Part shown: piece by piece, positions 11,130 through 24,100 of the stretch
Layout: each line of letters opens with the position of its first letter
How positions within the stretch are numbered: position 1 is the stretch's first letter
Notes under the pieces: model-generated
The model's input: only the letters and a program-made list of their open reading frames with translations
Told to the model about the DNA's origin: nothing
Database searches by the model: none
DNA from: Ceriagrion tenellum
Taxonomy: Eukaryota > Arthropoda > Insecta > Odonata > Coenagrionidae
DNA length: 64,000 nt
Assembly: GCA_963169105.1 (NCBI GenBank)
Contig: OY720637.1
Location: forward strand, 53,280,964-53,344,963
Direction: 5' to 3'
Translations under genes and position numbers: made by a program

Positions 11130-13070
11130 TTTTACTATTACAACGAATTGAGTCGAAAAATTATGAAAATGGTTAATATTCCATCTATTCTCTTCCACCA
11201 AATTAATTCATGATTTTCGCGGTCTGCCTCTATCTCACGGATCTTTCTCTCCTCTACCTTAAGCCAGCTTCATTTTTTGAATCTCTTCCATTGTCTCGGC
11301 TTGGCCAAACCAACGAAGCCCACGCCCTTCATAAATGTCCATCGACGGAACATCCGTTGCTCATTCTTTCCTCACTAATCTCGCCTCTCATTTCTAACTC
11401 AATCCCTTCAGCTCTTACCGCCAACTTTTCTCAGATACCCCATATCCGCTGCAATTGGTGTACTCTTATGCTTTTTTTAAAGAGAGATAGGAAATATACT
11501 CTCCGGAAGATAGAAATATTGTAAAGAGTGAATTTCTGGGGGTCTAGCAGTGCTAGTGGAAGACCAATTGTTATTGATTTGAAGCCACTTACCGTGTATG
11601 TTGGCTAGATTAACTATATTCCGATGTTATAAATTTATAAAATTCAACGCCAATTGTGATTACGATGGATTTTAAAACCTTGAGGGCCATTTTCTCGAGT
11701 GCACCCTATGCTGTGCTCTGTGCCTGAAAATGAGTAGGGGTTGAAATCCTGACAAATACAGTTGAGGTAGAAACGAGCTAGATCATGAATTTAACGTTGG
11801 TTTCCGTGCAGAAATATCATGCCGCTAGCCTTCCTTAATGGTTAATTACTCATTGTTAAAAAAATGGTATAATTGATTGGCATTAAAGTGGAAATGAACT
11901 TAAAGTTCTCTTTTCCAATCGAATAGCTAAAATTGAATTTTAATCATTAAAAATGAACTTTTTAACAGCACTAAAAGTTGACGCCATTTCATCCTCCAAT
12001 TTTCGGCTTTTCTGACGCCTGGACAGCCCACATGGCTTTTTGACAGTTATGTCCGCCCGCTTACTGTTGTACGAACCTGTGATGCCTGCAAATATTGAAC
12101 TGGAATGACCCTCGGCAGGAATCGATTTCGCTCTGTCAAGGCTCCTTCCGATATTGAGATGCGCTCTCCGCTCTCGAACGGCGAAATCGCCGTGATGTGC
12201 GGCGACTCGCCAAATTAATGAGAAAATTTTAGCGTACGACATTAAACACCGCCGCGCCGCCCCTCATCGGGAATTTTAAGGTTAAGAGAATCAATCTGTC
12301 GGAGAAAGAATGTTTGCGACCTTCAGGGGAATCGTGAACAGCGTTTATGGAACTGCTCGGAGGATGGAGGGTAAAAGGAGGGGGTGGACCAAGTCATTTT
12401 TTATCCGCTGATCGTTGTGTTAGTCATTGTGGATGTACTGTACAACCAACGTCGAACTGAAACAATGTGAAAACTCCTCCTCCTCTCACCGCGCTCTGCG
12501 CAGTGCTGAGTCATCTTTGGGAGGAGCGGAACGACTCTTAAGGTCGTCTTCCGGCTTTAAACGGAAGGCGGGAAATGAGGGCGGTTGAGGGGTGGATGTG
12601 ACTTATTGCTGAAAGGAGAAGAGGAAGGTCGGAAGAAGACGCAGGTCTCAGATCAGCGGTATCCTTTCGAATCGCCTAAGGGTCTTTATCATCCTCTGTC
12701 CCCAAGGGTGGACGGCGTGTTGAGCCTGAGATGCCCCCTGTTTCTCACGCGGTAAGCCCGAACTTTCCGGCTTGAAAGTGGTGAAACAGATTGCAAAGTG
12801 TAAGGCGGACTAATACACTCCAACATTCACATATTGCAAGTTGAGTTTTATTATTGCGACCTTCGATGTGATTGCAGAGTGAACAGTGGGAACCGAAGTT
12901 GATCGCTCATCCGGGTGTTTCCGTACATGCGTGTAAACCATCTATATTTTTATAATCGGAGAGGTAAAACGTGATAAGAAATGCGAAGGGTTTGCATTTG
13001 CTTGGGTTTATGTCATACAATAAAATGCGTTTAGTTTTGATCATGTTCAACAAATCAGGTGATATCTTAT
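11130..13070. other. Intergenic DNA
   Basis: Short ORFs only (up to 104 codons). A GC-richer patch lies at about 12,100-12,780. No gene, RNA or recognised element is seen. Confidence 0.35.
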
Positions 13071-13071
13071 G

Positions 13072-13144
13072 GAAATTGGATATCATGATCATGATCCCTA
13101 AAATCGGATATCATGATGATGAAATTGGATATCATGATCTCTAA
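13072..13144. repeat. Short irregular tandem repeat
   Basis: Three copies of a unit containing AAATTGGATATCATGAT (the middle one with TCGG for TTGG) start at about 13,072, 13,100 and 13,121. Each includes the palindrome ATCATGAT. The spacing is irregular, 21-28 bp. Confidence 0.7.
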
Positions 13145-14640
13145 GAAATAGAACTTTGTTATATCTCCGCTTAATTTTTATTATTACCCACCGACCTATG
13201 TTCCGACAATACCATGAAATAGACGAATTGTTGTCGAACACTCGATCGGTGAGTGATGACATAGGTGGTATGGAACAATATGGGAATATAACATAGTTCT
13301 ATTGTTTTGAGATCATGATAAAGTTTAATTTTAGCGGTACAAAAATGCTTATTCAAGTTCAATATCATTGAAATTTTCGTCCGTATATCGCTGTTGATAG
13401 TTGACAATCTTTAATATATCTTCTGCAGGAATGAGGAGAATACTTAAGAAAAATGAGCTACGAAGGAAAAAAACTGTTTCCCCCTTCGAAGTCACTGTTC
13501 TGCCTAACTTCCAAAGGCCATGGTTTTCTCTCCCTCAGTTCTAAATTTTCTTGTCACCTATTGAGTAATGGGGGTACAAAGTTGTGGGATTAGCCCCTTT
13601 TCACTAAATGCACTTCATGACCAATCTCTGCACGCTCTGTAATAAGTCAAGTGAAACACGAGGAATGCAAAATGTATAGTTCTCTTTGTTGAAAATGAGT
13701 TATATTAATATTGCCTCTCATTTTTCAGTTTAGTATTTTTGACAAAGATATGGACAGCCATAAACTCGTAGTAAATCACTGCCAAAACATGAAATCATGA
13801 AATATTTTAGATCTGGTGTGTAGAAATGGATCCAAGCGCAAGGCTGAAATCAGGTGTAGGAAATCAAAACACTTGTCCGAGTTGCTTCTTGGCGATATGT
13901 AGTTTGATTGATATGCTTGAGCGTAGTGTTGTCCGGACATTACTCATCCGATTTAATTCCATTTTTTCGGCATCATCTTTTTCGTCTTCGACTCATCCTC
14001 CGGCGTTTCAGGGCCGAGCCCTTCCGTATCTTCCTGTCTCTCACCACCTCCTGCCGAGATGGATCTTGTCGTGACCTCGCATCTTCACTTCCTCGAATAA
14101 CCCGGGTTGTCCTCCAAAATATGATGAAATGCCTAAGCTAGCATTGGAGTGATTTCGATGTATGCTGTCGAAAATTTACGGACACCAGTGAGCCATGTAC
14201 ACCTATGTAAAACCCTGAAATCCACATCATGAGTGCGTAGCAGAGCGTATGCGACACTCGTCGCTAGATATACACTAACCGTTAAACATAATATCATAAT
14301 ATTGTCCGATGATTTACTAAATATACTTGAAAATAATTTTTTTTCCAGAGATTTCATTTGCAATAGGGTATACTCAATTGGAATTGACCCTGTACTTAAA
14401 TATCACAGGGACCATTAAATCGAGTTCACTCATGGTATCATACAAAAAAAAAAACAAAAAAAATAACCATATGCCATACGCTTACTATCGTCGTCTACCG
14501 TATCCATGCCATATGAAATCTTTTTAAATAGAATATTCATTCTCCCCCTAATTATCCCGCAATATTTACTTCAGTGCTACTCTATCCTCTTTCAGTCCGC
14601 ATTAACTCATATTGAGAGCAACAATCGCTCTTCTCCATAG
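13145..14640. other. AT-rich intergenic DNA
   Basis: Only chance-level open frames are present (up to 82 codons). No splice-linked coding signal, RNA gene or recognised repeat is visible. Confidence 0.35.
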
Positions 14641-14651
14641 ATTTTAATTAT

Positions 14652-14699
14652 TACAAGTACTACACGTTTCGACTCGCGGAGTCGTCATCAGGTACAAGA
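14652..14699 (-). ncRNA. Hammerhead-like ribozyme motif (copy B)
   Basis: The minus strand reads TTGTAC, then the perfect core CTGATGA, 14 nt forming stem II (C, then GACTC/GAGTC around CGC), GAAA, CGTGTA, then GTAC. Stem III is the minimal A-U and C-G pair and H17 is A. Stem I pairs over TTGTAC/GTACTT with two mismatches at its outer end. As in copy A, one extra base separates A9 from stem II. Stem II differs completely in sequence from copy A but keeps its pairing. Confidence 0.5.
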
Positions 14700-15038
14700 A
14701 TAACATATTGGTCAAGAGATTTAGTATACAATGCAGTCTTGTACCAGATTGTGACTCCGTAAGTCGCAAAGCGTAGTAATTAAAATTAAAATCTGTAGAA
14801 AAGTGGGGTTGTTGTTCTTATAATGACGAAATTCCACTATACAACGCCTGAATCTGTTGAACTTAACCCAACAATGACAACAAACCAAAAATAATCCCTG
14901 AATATTTTTTGGACCCGATGACGCGGTAAATCGCCGAAACGCGAAAGACTAATTCGAAAAAACCCTTGGGAGAAAATTACCCGTAAAGTTGGTGGTTTAC
15001 GGCGTGACTTAATGGAACTTGCTCTACAGTTTGAATGA

Positions 15039-15192
15039 AAGGGTTATTCTTTGTTTTTCTACAATTAATTTTAATATCACACGACCATGGTTCCGACGGT
15101 TACCGCCCAAGCCACCTGGAGATGGCGTTTACCGTCGAAATCATGGTCGTGTGTTATTAAAATGTGTTATGGAAAAACAAAATATAACCCTT
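15039..15192. repeat. Long palindrome with 69-bp arms carrying a hammerhead-like motif
   Basis: Arms at 15,039-15,107 and 15,124-15,192 are inverted copies with a modest number of mismatches, around a 16-nt centre. The right arm and centre give CTGGAGA (15,116-15,122), 14 nt of stem II, GAAA (15,137-15,140) and TCATGGTC before GTGTG. The left arm is a partial inverted copy. Position 6 of the core is G rather than A, which should abolish catalysis. Confidence 0.7.
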
Positions 15193-15289
15193 GAGTACAT
15201 TTCTCGGGCTCGCCACCGGGTTATCATTGTTAAATCATACAAAATATAACCCTTTTATTTTAAAAAATCACCCGTGTTTCTTTTTCGGT

Positions 15290-17735
15290 TTGCAAGGGGA
15301 AATACCTAGAACATCTGCGCATTAAAGCCTGATAGAGTGGATTTGAAAGAGGTGAAAGAAAGAGTCACAGGAGAGGCTTTCTTCCTAAATCAATCAAGTC
15401 ATCGGAGGAAAAAAGGAGGAAGTGCTGGTGGGACAAAAGGAGAGAATGGAGAGAGACGTAGAGAAATGTTGAAGGCCGTGATAGAAGGTGAAATGATAGG
15501 CCCACTGGAAAGGGGAAAAAAAAAGATTGGCTCTTCCGATAGAACGGAGAGTGGCTGGAAGAGAGTCCAGTTGAAGGATGAAATAGTGCAGCCAGTTGTT
15601 TGATACGAACTGGTTAAACACAGTTATCGGAGATACTTTTTTGTCTTCCATCCAAAATTACATTTAATTGGTTAAATACCCCTAATAAAATCTTCTTCTC
15701 TTCTCCATTCTCCCACCGCTGGCCTTTCCTCCAGCCTCAATCATCACATCCGCTTCTAGACACTTGTATTATGCCATACCCGATTGGTCCGTTCATTGTG
15801 TTTTCCCCTTCATCTCGTGCTGGCGTCCTTATCCTATCTGTTATTATTAAGGTAACGTTTATGTTAAGGTGGATTTAATAGAAGAGAAAACAAATCCCCT
15901 GAATTTAAAATGCGTAGACCTCAATCTACCGGTACAATTTCCTTCGTAATCTCAGCATACGTCCGCACTCGCTTCATTTCTTCCATAAAACCCATTCTCT
16001 TCCTTCCCCTCTTCGGCTTGTCACACATACTCTTCTATCATCTTCTGCTCATCCTTTCAAAGATTGAAAGTATAAATAGAAGATACTTGAATAGCGATGT
16101 ACAAACTTCAAACCCGGGTGCAGTTCGTTTCTGTGCGAGGTTACATGCCTTGATTGCAGATTCCAGAGGTGATTCGGCCACCCAAGGAGGTTGTCGGTTT
16201 TCAATATAAACATTCTAATGTTACAATTAAGGATTACTGTATATGGTTTAGCTGTATACACTCGAGCTTTACCGCAGAAAACGTGTGCGTTAACTCTGTG
16301 AACTATGTTTATTAGATTGACCGAGGAGAGAAATGTAAACGGGTCGGTACTTTCGCGTGTTTAAACGACTAATGATAAATCACTGGTAGTTTCCCTCACT
16401 CGATTAATACTAGTGTTCAAGGACACATTGTCCTCAGAACGCATGCTTCTACTTCTATCGTAACGAGATCCGAGCAATGGACTCTACATCCAAGATACTT
16501 CTGCCTACTGCTCAAACTGCACTCATTGAATTGGCGAGAAATGATCTTTTAGTGTGGATGACCGGCTCGGTAAAGTAAAGGTTGTAAAATGTCGGCTGGT
16601 ATATATACACTCCCGATTCATAAACGCGCATAACGCTCTGCCGGAGGATAATATTTGTTTCAGAGAGAACTGTTGGGAAGAACCGATTAACAATACCAAA
16701 AACTCCGCAGTTAAACTGTGCATCAAGGGAAACAAAGTTGGTTTTAAAAGCCTAGGAAAGTCTAGAAAAAAATCCCATATATTTTCTATGTACTATATGT
16801 TTTGTTTTTTGTTGCACGTATTGCATAAATTTCATAATAAATCCACTCATTCCCTTCATCACCTTGGGTCGTTCGTTATTTAAGATCACATGATTCATTC
16901 CATTCAAATAGCCTCCATCGTAAACTGAAGAATGTTTTCAATCAGTGTAGCAGTCTATATTTTAACTCTCTTGTCTATGATGAACCAGACTGATGTGAAT
17001 TCCAATTCTTCTGCAAGTTCTTTCAGCTCACACCGTATCTCCAAATCTTTACCAAAAGCAGCCGAACCGAGGTGCACATAATATTCCGTGTTTTAATTCT
17101 CTGGCACCAATGGAACTACTAACAGTCATTCCAACTCAAGATATATCCTTTTTTGACACAGTTATGCGCACATTTTTTTCTGGAACTGGATTTCCTCTTA
17201 GTTCATTCTTCGAAGAATGGAGGAGCGATGATAAATCCCGTGAGCCGGCCAAACATCTCTGTTCGCTCGATAGTTCTGGGTCCTCCGCTTACCGCTATAA
17301 CCTCCATCGATTGGGAAGACCTCATCGTCTTAAGTTCGTCCTTGGTTCCAATCATCCCATTTCGTATCGGCTCCTCTCTCCCTCCTTCCCCGCTGCCTTT
17401 TACGCACTGCCTGTGATCCTCGCTGATCCGTTGGATTTGGGATGTCTTTTGGAGTTAGTGCGAGCGCAATCTTCTCTGTGCCTATTTTGATGGTGGCTGG
17501 AGTGGTGATCGTGGGTCATTGAGCGCGCATTTCAATGATTTTTTAAGTACCGTTAATCGGGAAGAAGCCGGTACAGTTTTGGAGGTTTTAAGGTCTCCTG
17601 TAGTCACCTTTCCTTTTTTCTTCAATGATATTTTTACTGAGAAAATTTTAACTATCAATTAATCGTTTCACGTTCAAATTTTATTAATCCAACCGCTCTG
17701 AGGTCAGAAAAATAGAGTTAAATTTGTACTACCTT
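15290..17735. other. Intergenic DNA
   Basis: Open frames of up to 126 codons (17,110-17,490) lack motifs or splice context. A TATATATA run at about 16,600 is not followed by a convincing initiator. No gene is supported. Confidence 0.35.
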
Positions 17736-17739
17736 CATC

Positions 17740-18681
17740 TCGCGAAGTGGGGTGAAGGTGATACACCAATTTTTGTCGTTGAAAACTCGTAGACATTGGC
17801 TTCTATTTCAAACTCGCCCTTTGAGTTTCATGCCCTGAATCCTAGTTCCTGTGTGCACTTGGAAGACGCCTAACCAACCCTCTAAGGGTATTAGATTTTC
17901 CATAGCAAAGCGTTCACCACTTCTTGAAACCATTGTAATATTTATTACATCTTTTAATGGCGATAGCCTCCTCAAGGTTTTCTGATTCTATGTTTTAGTT
18001 GGTAATAAAATGATCATCAGTTGAAAGGTACAGAACGTTTCGCTTAAACATATGTAACCTCGCGAAAACCAACCCATGTAACTTCATAATGGCTTAAGTT
18101 TGCGAAACCCAGGTCGGTGTTTTAAAACTATGAGAAAATTTGTTAAGTAACTTTCATTGTGTTATAATGTTGACCATACTTCATATCCACAATATATTGC
18201 CGGATTCATTGTACTTATTTTTCTTTGGTAAGTCATTGGTATCCAGAAAAGCAGTTACTGGAACGACGAAAACGTAATAAATATAAAACTTCGAGGCACC
18301 ATATACTCCGCTGCAACTTCATTTTTCAGACATTTTATAGAATAAAAAAGTTGTAAAAAAAATATAATTACGTTGTCCCAACAGATAAGCGCCCTCAAAT
18401 ATTTTCTTAGATAGCCTAAATTACTTTCTTGGCGACATAATTATCCTTGACGGCACAGCAATTGAGTTGAAGCGATTTTATAGTGATAACACTGAAGACA
18501 TAGATTGGGTAACCAACTGGAGGTAAAACTCGGAATCGTAGTTTTAGCAGTCTGAAAATGCCAGCTAGAGCCCAGTACGTGAATCAACCGCCGTCGTCTA
18601 CCACCCTACCCCGAGAGTCCGCCAGTTCATTTTAGGTTTGAAATTAGAGTGTTTGTACTATCTTCACCCCGCTAACCGAGG
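17740..18681. mobile_element. Possible second TIR element related to the 882-1,992 element
   Basis: A + strand GAAGTGGGGTGAAGGTGATA lies at the left (about 17,745) and an inverted TGTACTATCTTCACCCC at 18,654-18,670. These share the GGGGTNA...AGTACA end motif of the first element and would bound about 940 bp. No clean TA duplication is visible and no ORF spans the interior, so this would be an old, degraded copy. Confidence 0.35.
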
Positions 18682-18689
18682 TGTACAGT

Positions 18690-19560
18690 GTGTAGAACAA
18701 TCATGAAGACTTCATTTCGCTTAGTGCATCTCTTTATACGTTGGATCTCACCATACAGGCAGTAACGGAAATGATACAAGAATGGCATTCTATAATGGTT
18801 TCCTTAATTAAATCATGTTACAACGTTTCTGGGCTAACTCTGAAGTAACTTCTTTATTCAAAATTTCATTTCTGTGGTGCGAAGACAAGACTGTGAAGAC
18901 CTCCGCGTGTGCACTCCGACACGTGCCGTACTAGCGAAGTGTCTCTCTTTGACACGAGTGGTTTTATCTTGGAGTGGAGTTGTTCGATGGATGGCTTGAC
19001 CCTGCTCGAGTCATTAGCTCATTTGGATTCCTCACGGAATACACGATGAAGATCCATTTCCTCCGCAAAGTGTTTCTCACTCGAAGCAAAAGAATTGAAA
19101 AGTAGCCACAAGGAGGCCTGCTCTGCCTCGCTGCGGGCTGAAAAGTTCTCTGTGATTACAAAACTCCTCTCACCCACTCAAATGAGATGCATATCCAGGC
19201 AATTAAGTCGTCGCTGAGATATCGCCAATTTACATCTCAAGACTCCGCGTTGTAATGATTAGTGGAGACCACTTTCCTCAATTCCTCAGAAGCACGCGTT
19301 GAGGAAACCTTAGTGACATGACTGAATGATCAGATTTGATTTTGTTTATGGTTATTTTTACGAATTTCAATTGTCGATTGAGACGGTGACGACTTGTTTA
19401 GCAATCCGCGGTAATTAGTGCTTGGTTTTGTGGATAATGTGAGGGTGAAGATTTTGCCGAGTCAGAATTACGTAAAGGAACGCTTCAACGTACTTAACAT
19501 AACAGAGAATTTATCGGGATATGCGGCTAATTTCAATTACATTTATAGCGTTTTGCAAAA
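18690..19560. other. Intergenic DNA
   Basis: No ORF above background and no recognised repeat. Confidence 0.35.
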
Positions 19561-19562
19561 TA

Positions 19563-19700
19563 CAGCTTGCGACCTGGGATAGCAGATGAGGACTTAACCC
19601 TATGGCCTCTGGAAAAAATCAACCCTGGAGGGATTCGAGCTTGCGACTTCAGGTTGTAGGAGAAGACTTTACCCTATTGCCGGTGAAGCCTTGTAAATTT
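19563..19700 (-). repeat. Dimeric tRNA-derived SINE remnant
   Basis: Two tandem related units are present. The segment starting GCTTGCGACCTGGGATAGC (19,565) is echoed by GCTTGCGACTTCAGG (19,639). Each is followed by ACCCTAT..CC. On the minus strand each unit runs box-A-like GG(C)AATAGGGTAAAG to box-B-like GCTCGAATCCC. The dimer is eroded and not a functional tRNA. Confidence 0.5.
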
Positions 19701-21060
19701 AGTGTAAAAAATCAGCCGTAGTTCCTGATAAATTCTCAAAAAATATTGTGAAAATACGTGAACTTCACCGAATTCAATCATCGGCCTTCTTAGTCATAGA
19801 GGATTTTGTGCATTTGTCCTTGAACCTAGTCTCTCTCGTGATCCTTCCATAAGGTAAACGATGGAATTGGAACGCTTAGCATAACTAGAAATTGGCATCT
19901 TCAGAGTGTTTTTCTCATCTCTAGTTCGTATCGGTAGTGCCCGTGGCTTTCAATTTATGGCGCACTTAGTCTCCCGTTGGCGTCACTGGAGTCGATGGAA
20001 TGGATTTTCATAAAATATAAATTTACGATCATTACAGAACAAAGCTCTCTCGTTGAACACATAGCACTTTCTGTTGCAAAATCTGGTAGAGCAGAATGAC
20101 TTGATAATGATACGCTCATCTTAACAAACTTAACTGGTATTTTATCTGGCATCAATCTATTGCATTTGTTCTCCATTATTATATTTTCCTTCATGCCAAT
20201 TTATTGCAGAAATAATGCCTTTTCTGAAACCTAAGTAAGCACTGAGGGTGACATGGATAGTCACCAACTTCAATCGTTAAAATTCGCTGTCGTCGTTCTT
20301 ATTTCATCATCGATCATCGAGCTATTTTTTACTTCTTTATATTTCACCTTAACTGAAACATTCCGGATTGCATTGGCTGTGGACAAATGTGTAGCCATTA
20401 ACTAGACGTGAAATTAGTCCTAGAAGGCATCGGCCTTTCCGTTATTCACGACTTTCTTGAAATATGCCATTACCAGCTTGAATCTTTTTCATTGACATCA
20501 TGAGTAAGTCCCAAGGCGCTTTTCCCAATGTTCCTTACCTCACTAACCTACTCCTCGTCCTTAATGACGCAAATCACTTCAGTTTTTAGACGCCTATTCA
20601 AATACCTAACCAACTTTTGCTATGATTTTGATCATTATTGCGTCACGGGAATATAATAATACTTCCCTATGTGCTTTCAAGAGAGCATAGTACTCTCGAC
20701 ATTTTATCAAATTTCTGGACAAATTTGACTGGAAGATGCGCATTATGTCGTCCTCTCTTGCAAAGAGATAGCATCTCAAAGACCTTTCCTTGGAATGACT
20801 CACTGCCTCTGTTTCGCCACGCGTTTTCTCCTGTTTTCGAGTGGTAGCTGCAATGCAATTGGGCAAAAATACACAAAGAGTGATCAGGTCATTTAGGTGT
20901 CTCCCTTTCCTGGTCCACTGTGCAACCCCAATCGTCCAAATTCATTTAGTGCTTTGAACTAATGTCTGTTTTTTCCTCCAGATCAAGTCATTAGCGGTGT
21001 GGCATATTTTGTCTGATCATTGTGTAGTCTCTTCCCTTTAATGCAGGAGTTCTCGGTCAT
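19700..21060. other. Intergenic DNA
   Basis: Only chance-level ORFs (up to 86 codons). No other support. Confidence 0.35.
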
Positions 21061-21061
21061 C

Positions 21062-21118
21062 TCACCCCCTGCCACTCACCCTTGGGGTGGCTTACAGGAT
21101 AATATGTAAATGTACATC
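21062..21118 (-). repeat. Dispersed CCACC/GTGTGGC repeat, short copy
   Basis: On the minus strand a TACATTTACAT stretch leads into ATCCTGTAAGCCACC and GAGTGGCAGGGGGTG. It follows the order of the core in the copies at 4.15 and 36.9 kb. Confidence 0.55.
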
Positions 21119-21119
21119 A

Positions 21120-24100
21120 CCCCACCTACAACGGAGTGTTATATGCTATTTCCCACTCACCCTACGCTTGTATTGTTTCGGCGATTAAATTTTGTAAACC
21201 GGTCCCTTATGACCTATTGATCGTGCGATAAGTCCACCATGATTTTCGTCCGCGGGGCGTAGTGGCCTCATAAGCCTTCCGGAAGCTCCGGACAGTTCGT
21301 ATGTCAAGCTGCCGCAGTTGCATTCTTGCCCGGAGCTCGTTTCGAACCCTTGACATTTTAAGACTGCGTGTTTCAAGGCGTGAACGTATCGATCGTTATC
21401 GCCGCGGAGATACCGATGCCCTCTTGCCAGTCGTTAGCCGTCAGGTCGCATGTGTGTGTTTACCTAACTCCACCCACTCCCTCGACCGGGTAGACTTATT
21501 AATCTCCCAAAACACGGGTGACAAGGTGAGTGACTGCTCGGAGTTGTTTCGCCCTCAAATATATATATTCTCGTCAGTATGCGCCTCAAAATTGCTCGAC
21601 TTTCACTGCAGAGAGAAAAACGACGTTATGTGCCGTTGCTAAGAGTTGGGACACTAATATTGGACCATTGCGACGGACAATAGAGCAGATGAGTGTTTTT
21701 AGGCCCCTTGTCAGCATGATAGACTATTAGTGAAAGAGCTAGAATAAAATTATATCAAAATTTGCTTTTGGGAGATGCCTCTTTGACGACAGAGGTATTC
21801 TTTGCGGTTTTCCACTGTGATAATACTTGAGAAAAATATATGTATGCGACCGGCTACTGGATGTTACCGCATCAGCTGTCATGATAAATATATAAAACGT
21901 CTGAAGCGGTCGCATTGAATATTTATCACTTTGGTAAAATACAGAAAGCTCTTCTTTGTTCACGCACCGTTTTCGCCAAATCAGTCCCAGTACAACCTTT
22001 TAAATTAGATGCCATCTGCTTAAGACATGGCTGTGCAATATGCAAAAGAACTGATATAATCTTCGGGAAGCCATTATCTGCCAACTTCAGATCAGAAACC
22101 TGGCCTAAGAACTGCATTCTTGAAGTGCTCCACGCAGCATATGGTATTTAAAAAGTAATTGTAAAATTGCGGGTACAGAAAACAGACCAGGGATTTAAGA
22201 AAGGCCGTGGCGACTTGTAATTAAGAAGGAAAGACATCTGTGCTTGCTAAGTATATACGGACGCATGTTGGATTGGCTAGGACTATACTGGAGAACATAG
22301 TCGAAAGGGAAACGGGAGGGGCAGAAACGAACTGAGCCACGGGAGGAGCCAACTAATCCAACGGAAAAGTGGAAAAACTAGCTCAGATTTGAATATTATG
22401 TAGACTGATAGCAACCGATCATGTGATCAACCGGAGAAGGATGCAGACTGGAAACCCCATGAATTGAAAAATAGTAGAGTAGAATGAATATTGGCAGCAG
22501 GGATGTATTTTAAACGCCAAGAAGCAATAACTTCCAGAAAATTTAGGAAAAAAATGACTAAGAAACTATGAAATGTGGAAAAATTAGCATGAATCATTTA
22601 ACGAGGCATCCAGTCGTCAGATTGATAGTAAATGATGTTGAGTTTGCCAACATAGGCACCCTGTTCTGAGCAGTGTTTCATGGAGAAGCTCCTAAACTAT
22701 GGCACTTAGTCAGAGATTTATAAAACATTTTTACGTCGTCTAGTGCACGTATTCTTTTCCTTTCACGTTCCTACAACTATTTACTTCCAACTACCGTTGG
22801 CCTCAGCTTCAGAATCCTTTTCTGTGAATATTTTTTCATTTCCTCTTTTGCGTATTTTCCTATACGAAGCTTTATCACCCCTTTTTTTCAAAACATTTAT
22901 CTCTGTGCACATCTTCTATTAAACTCTTCTTCGTACTCCCATCGCTGAACCCTCTTGTCAAGGCGAAGCATGGGAGTTTTAGAAATTCTGCGCTATGAAT
23001 TAAAATTTCCATTCCTCTCTACTCCTCAATTTTCTATCCAAAGGTGAATACGTCATTTTTCAATATTATCTTCATCTTCATGTTCATACCAATGCAATCA
23101 TAACTTTCAAATCGTCGTTGGAATTTGTAAACAGTTTTTCTCTCCAATCCGATGCCACCTTACGTGTCGCTTTTCAAAACCTCTCTTCCTTCGTTTTCAT
23201 TTGGATGTTTTCAGTTCATGCCTCAAACATTAAATCTCCGATAGAATTCTTACTGCAGAGCAATCTTATTGTTTGAGTATCTTATTACAAAATCATTACT
23301 CGAAAAATGAGGCGATTTAATTAGTTCCCCACCCACTTCAGTCAATTATTTGCCCCTCGCCCTGCATACAATACTTCGTATAATAATGACCGATGACCTT
23401 TTTTCTACGTCCGTTCCGAGAATGCCTGACACCTGTCCCAACCTCTATAGAGTTCTAATGTTTTTTTCCTGCGTAATTATCCTTGTGTATCCCTACCAAA
23501 GCCACCACGACGCCCATTTCCTTCCAATGCGAGAAATGTCTGCCGCCTTCTTAATGTTAATCTAGTCCGTCCTTACTGATTTCTCCAGAATCCCACCGGT
23601 GTCATGTCGGGGAAGGTATCTCGTTGTGAGCGTTGGGAACTCATTGCGGCGGGGAACAAGGAAGGCGTATCATACGAGCGTGAGCCGCGTGCATGGGCGG
23701 ATTTTGAGCGGGATGAGGCGGATTACAAGACGGGGATGGGGTGGGTTAGTGTTGCTCGCTCGGAGGAGAATAAGGTCACGGCTAGAGGAAGAGCAGTGAT
23801 GGAGCGGGTCGACCTTTACAGGGGGGGAACCGTGGTTGAATCTCTCCCTCATCTCTCGCCACTTCTTCCGCCCTGGTCTCGCGGCAGATCATCAATTCCT
23901 CGGATGCTCGGTGGCGTCGTATTGCGCCCCTTCCCACGTACGCCTCTTCTGCCCTCCGGGCCCGACCGCATCCCCCGCATCTCGCACTCGGAAGGCGGCG
24001 TCGGGCTCTGAGAGGCGAGGGCGCTAATTGCTTGATAAATCACGGGAGGTGCGCGCACACTTTAGAAGCCCGAAGGATGTACACGCGTGTGTGAGGTGAG

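Larger units (their letters stand above)
14640..15290. mobile_element. Cluster of Penelope-like pLTR fragments
   Basis: Three hammerhead-like cores lie within about 550 bp: minus strand at 14,652-14,699, + strand at 14,915-14,950, and + strand at 15,116-15,148 inside a long palindrome. The 15.1-kb unit continues with GTTATTAAAA and GGAAAAACAAAATATAACCC. That tail matches the one after the 58.8-kb copy, so both belong to one repeat family. A second partial copy of the tail occurs near 15,238. Confidence 0.5.

Noticed and set aside
22160..22400. Sixth LINE reverse-transcriptase fragment
   Set aside because: Only a short stretch resembles the others and it lacks the TNEEVL or RPRK signatures.
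23604..24058. 135-codon ORF in a GC-rich patch
   Set aside because: Several frames are open together and no motif, start context or splice partner was found.
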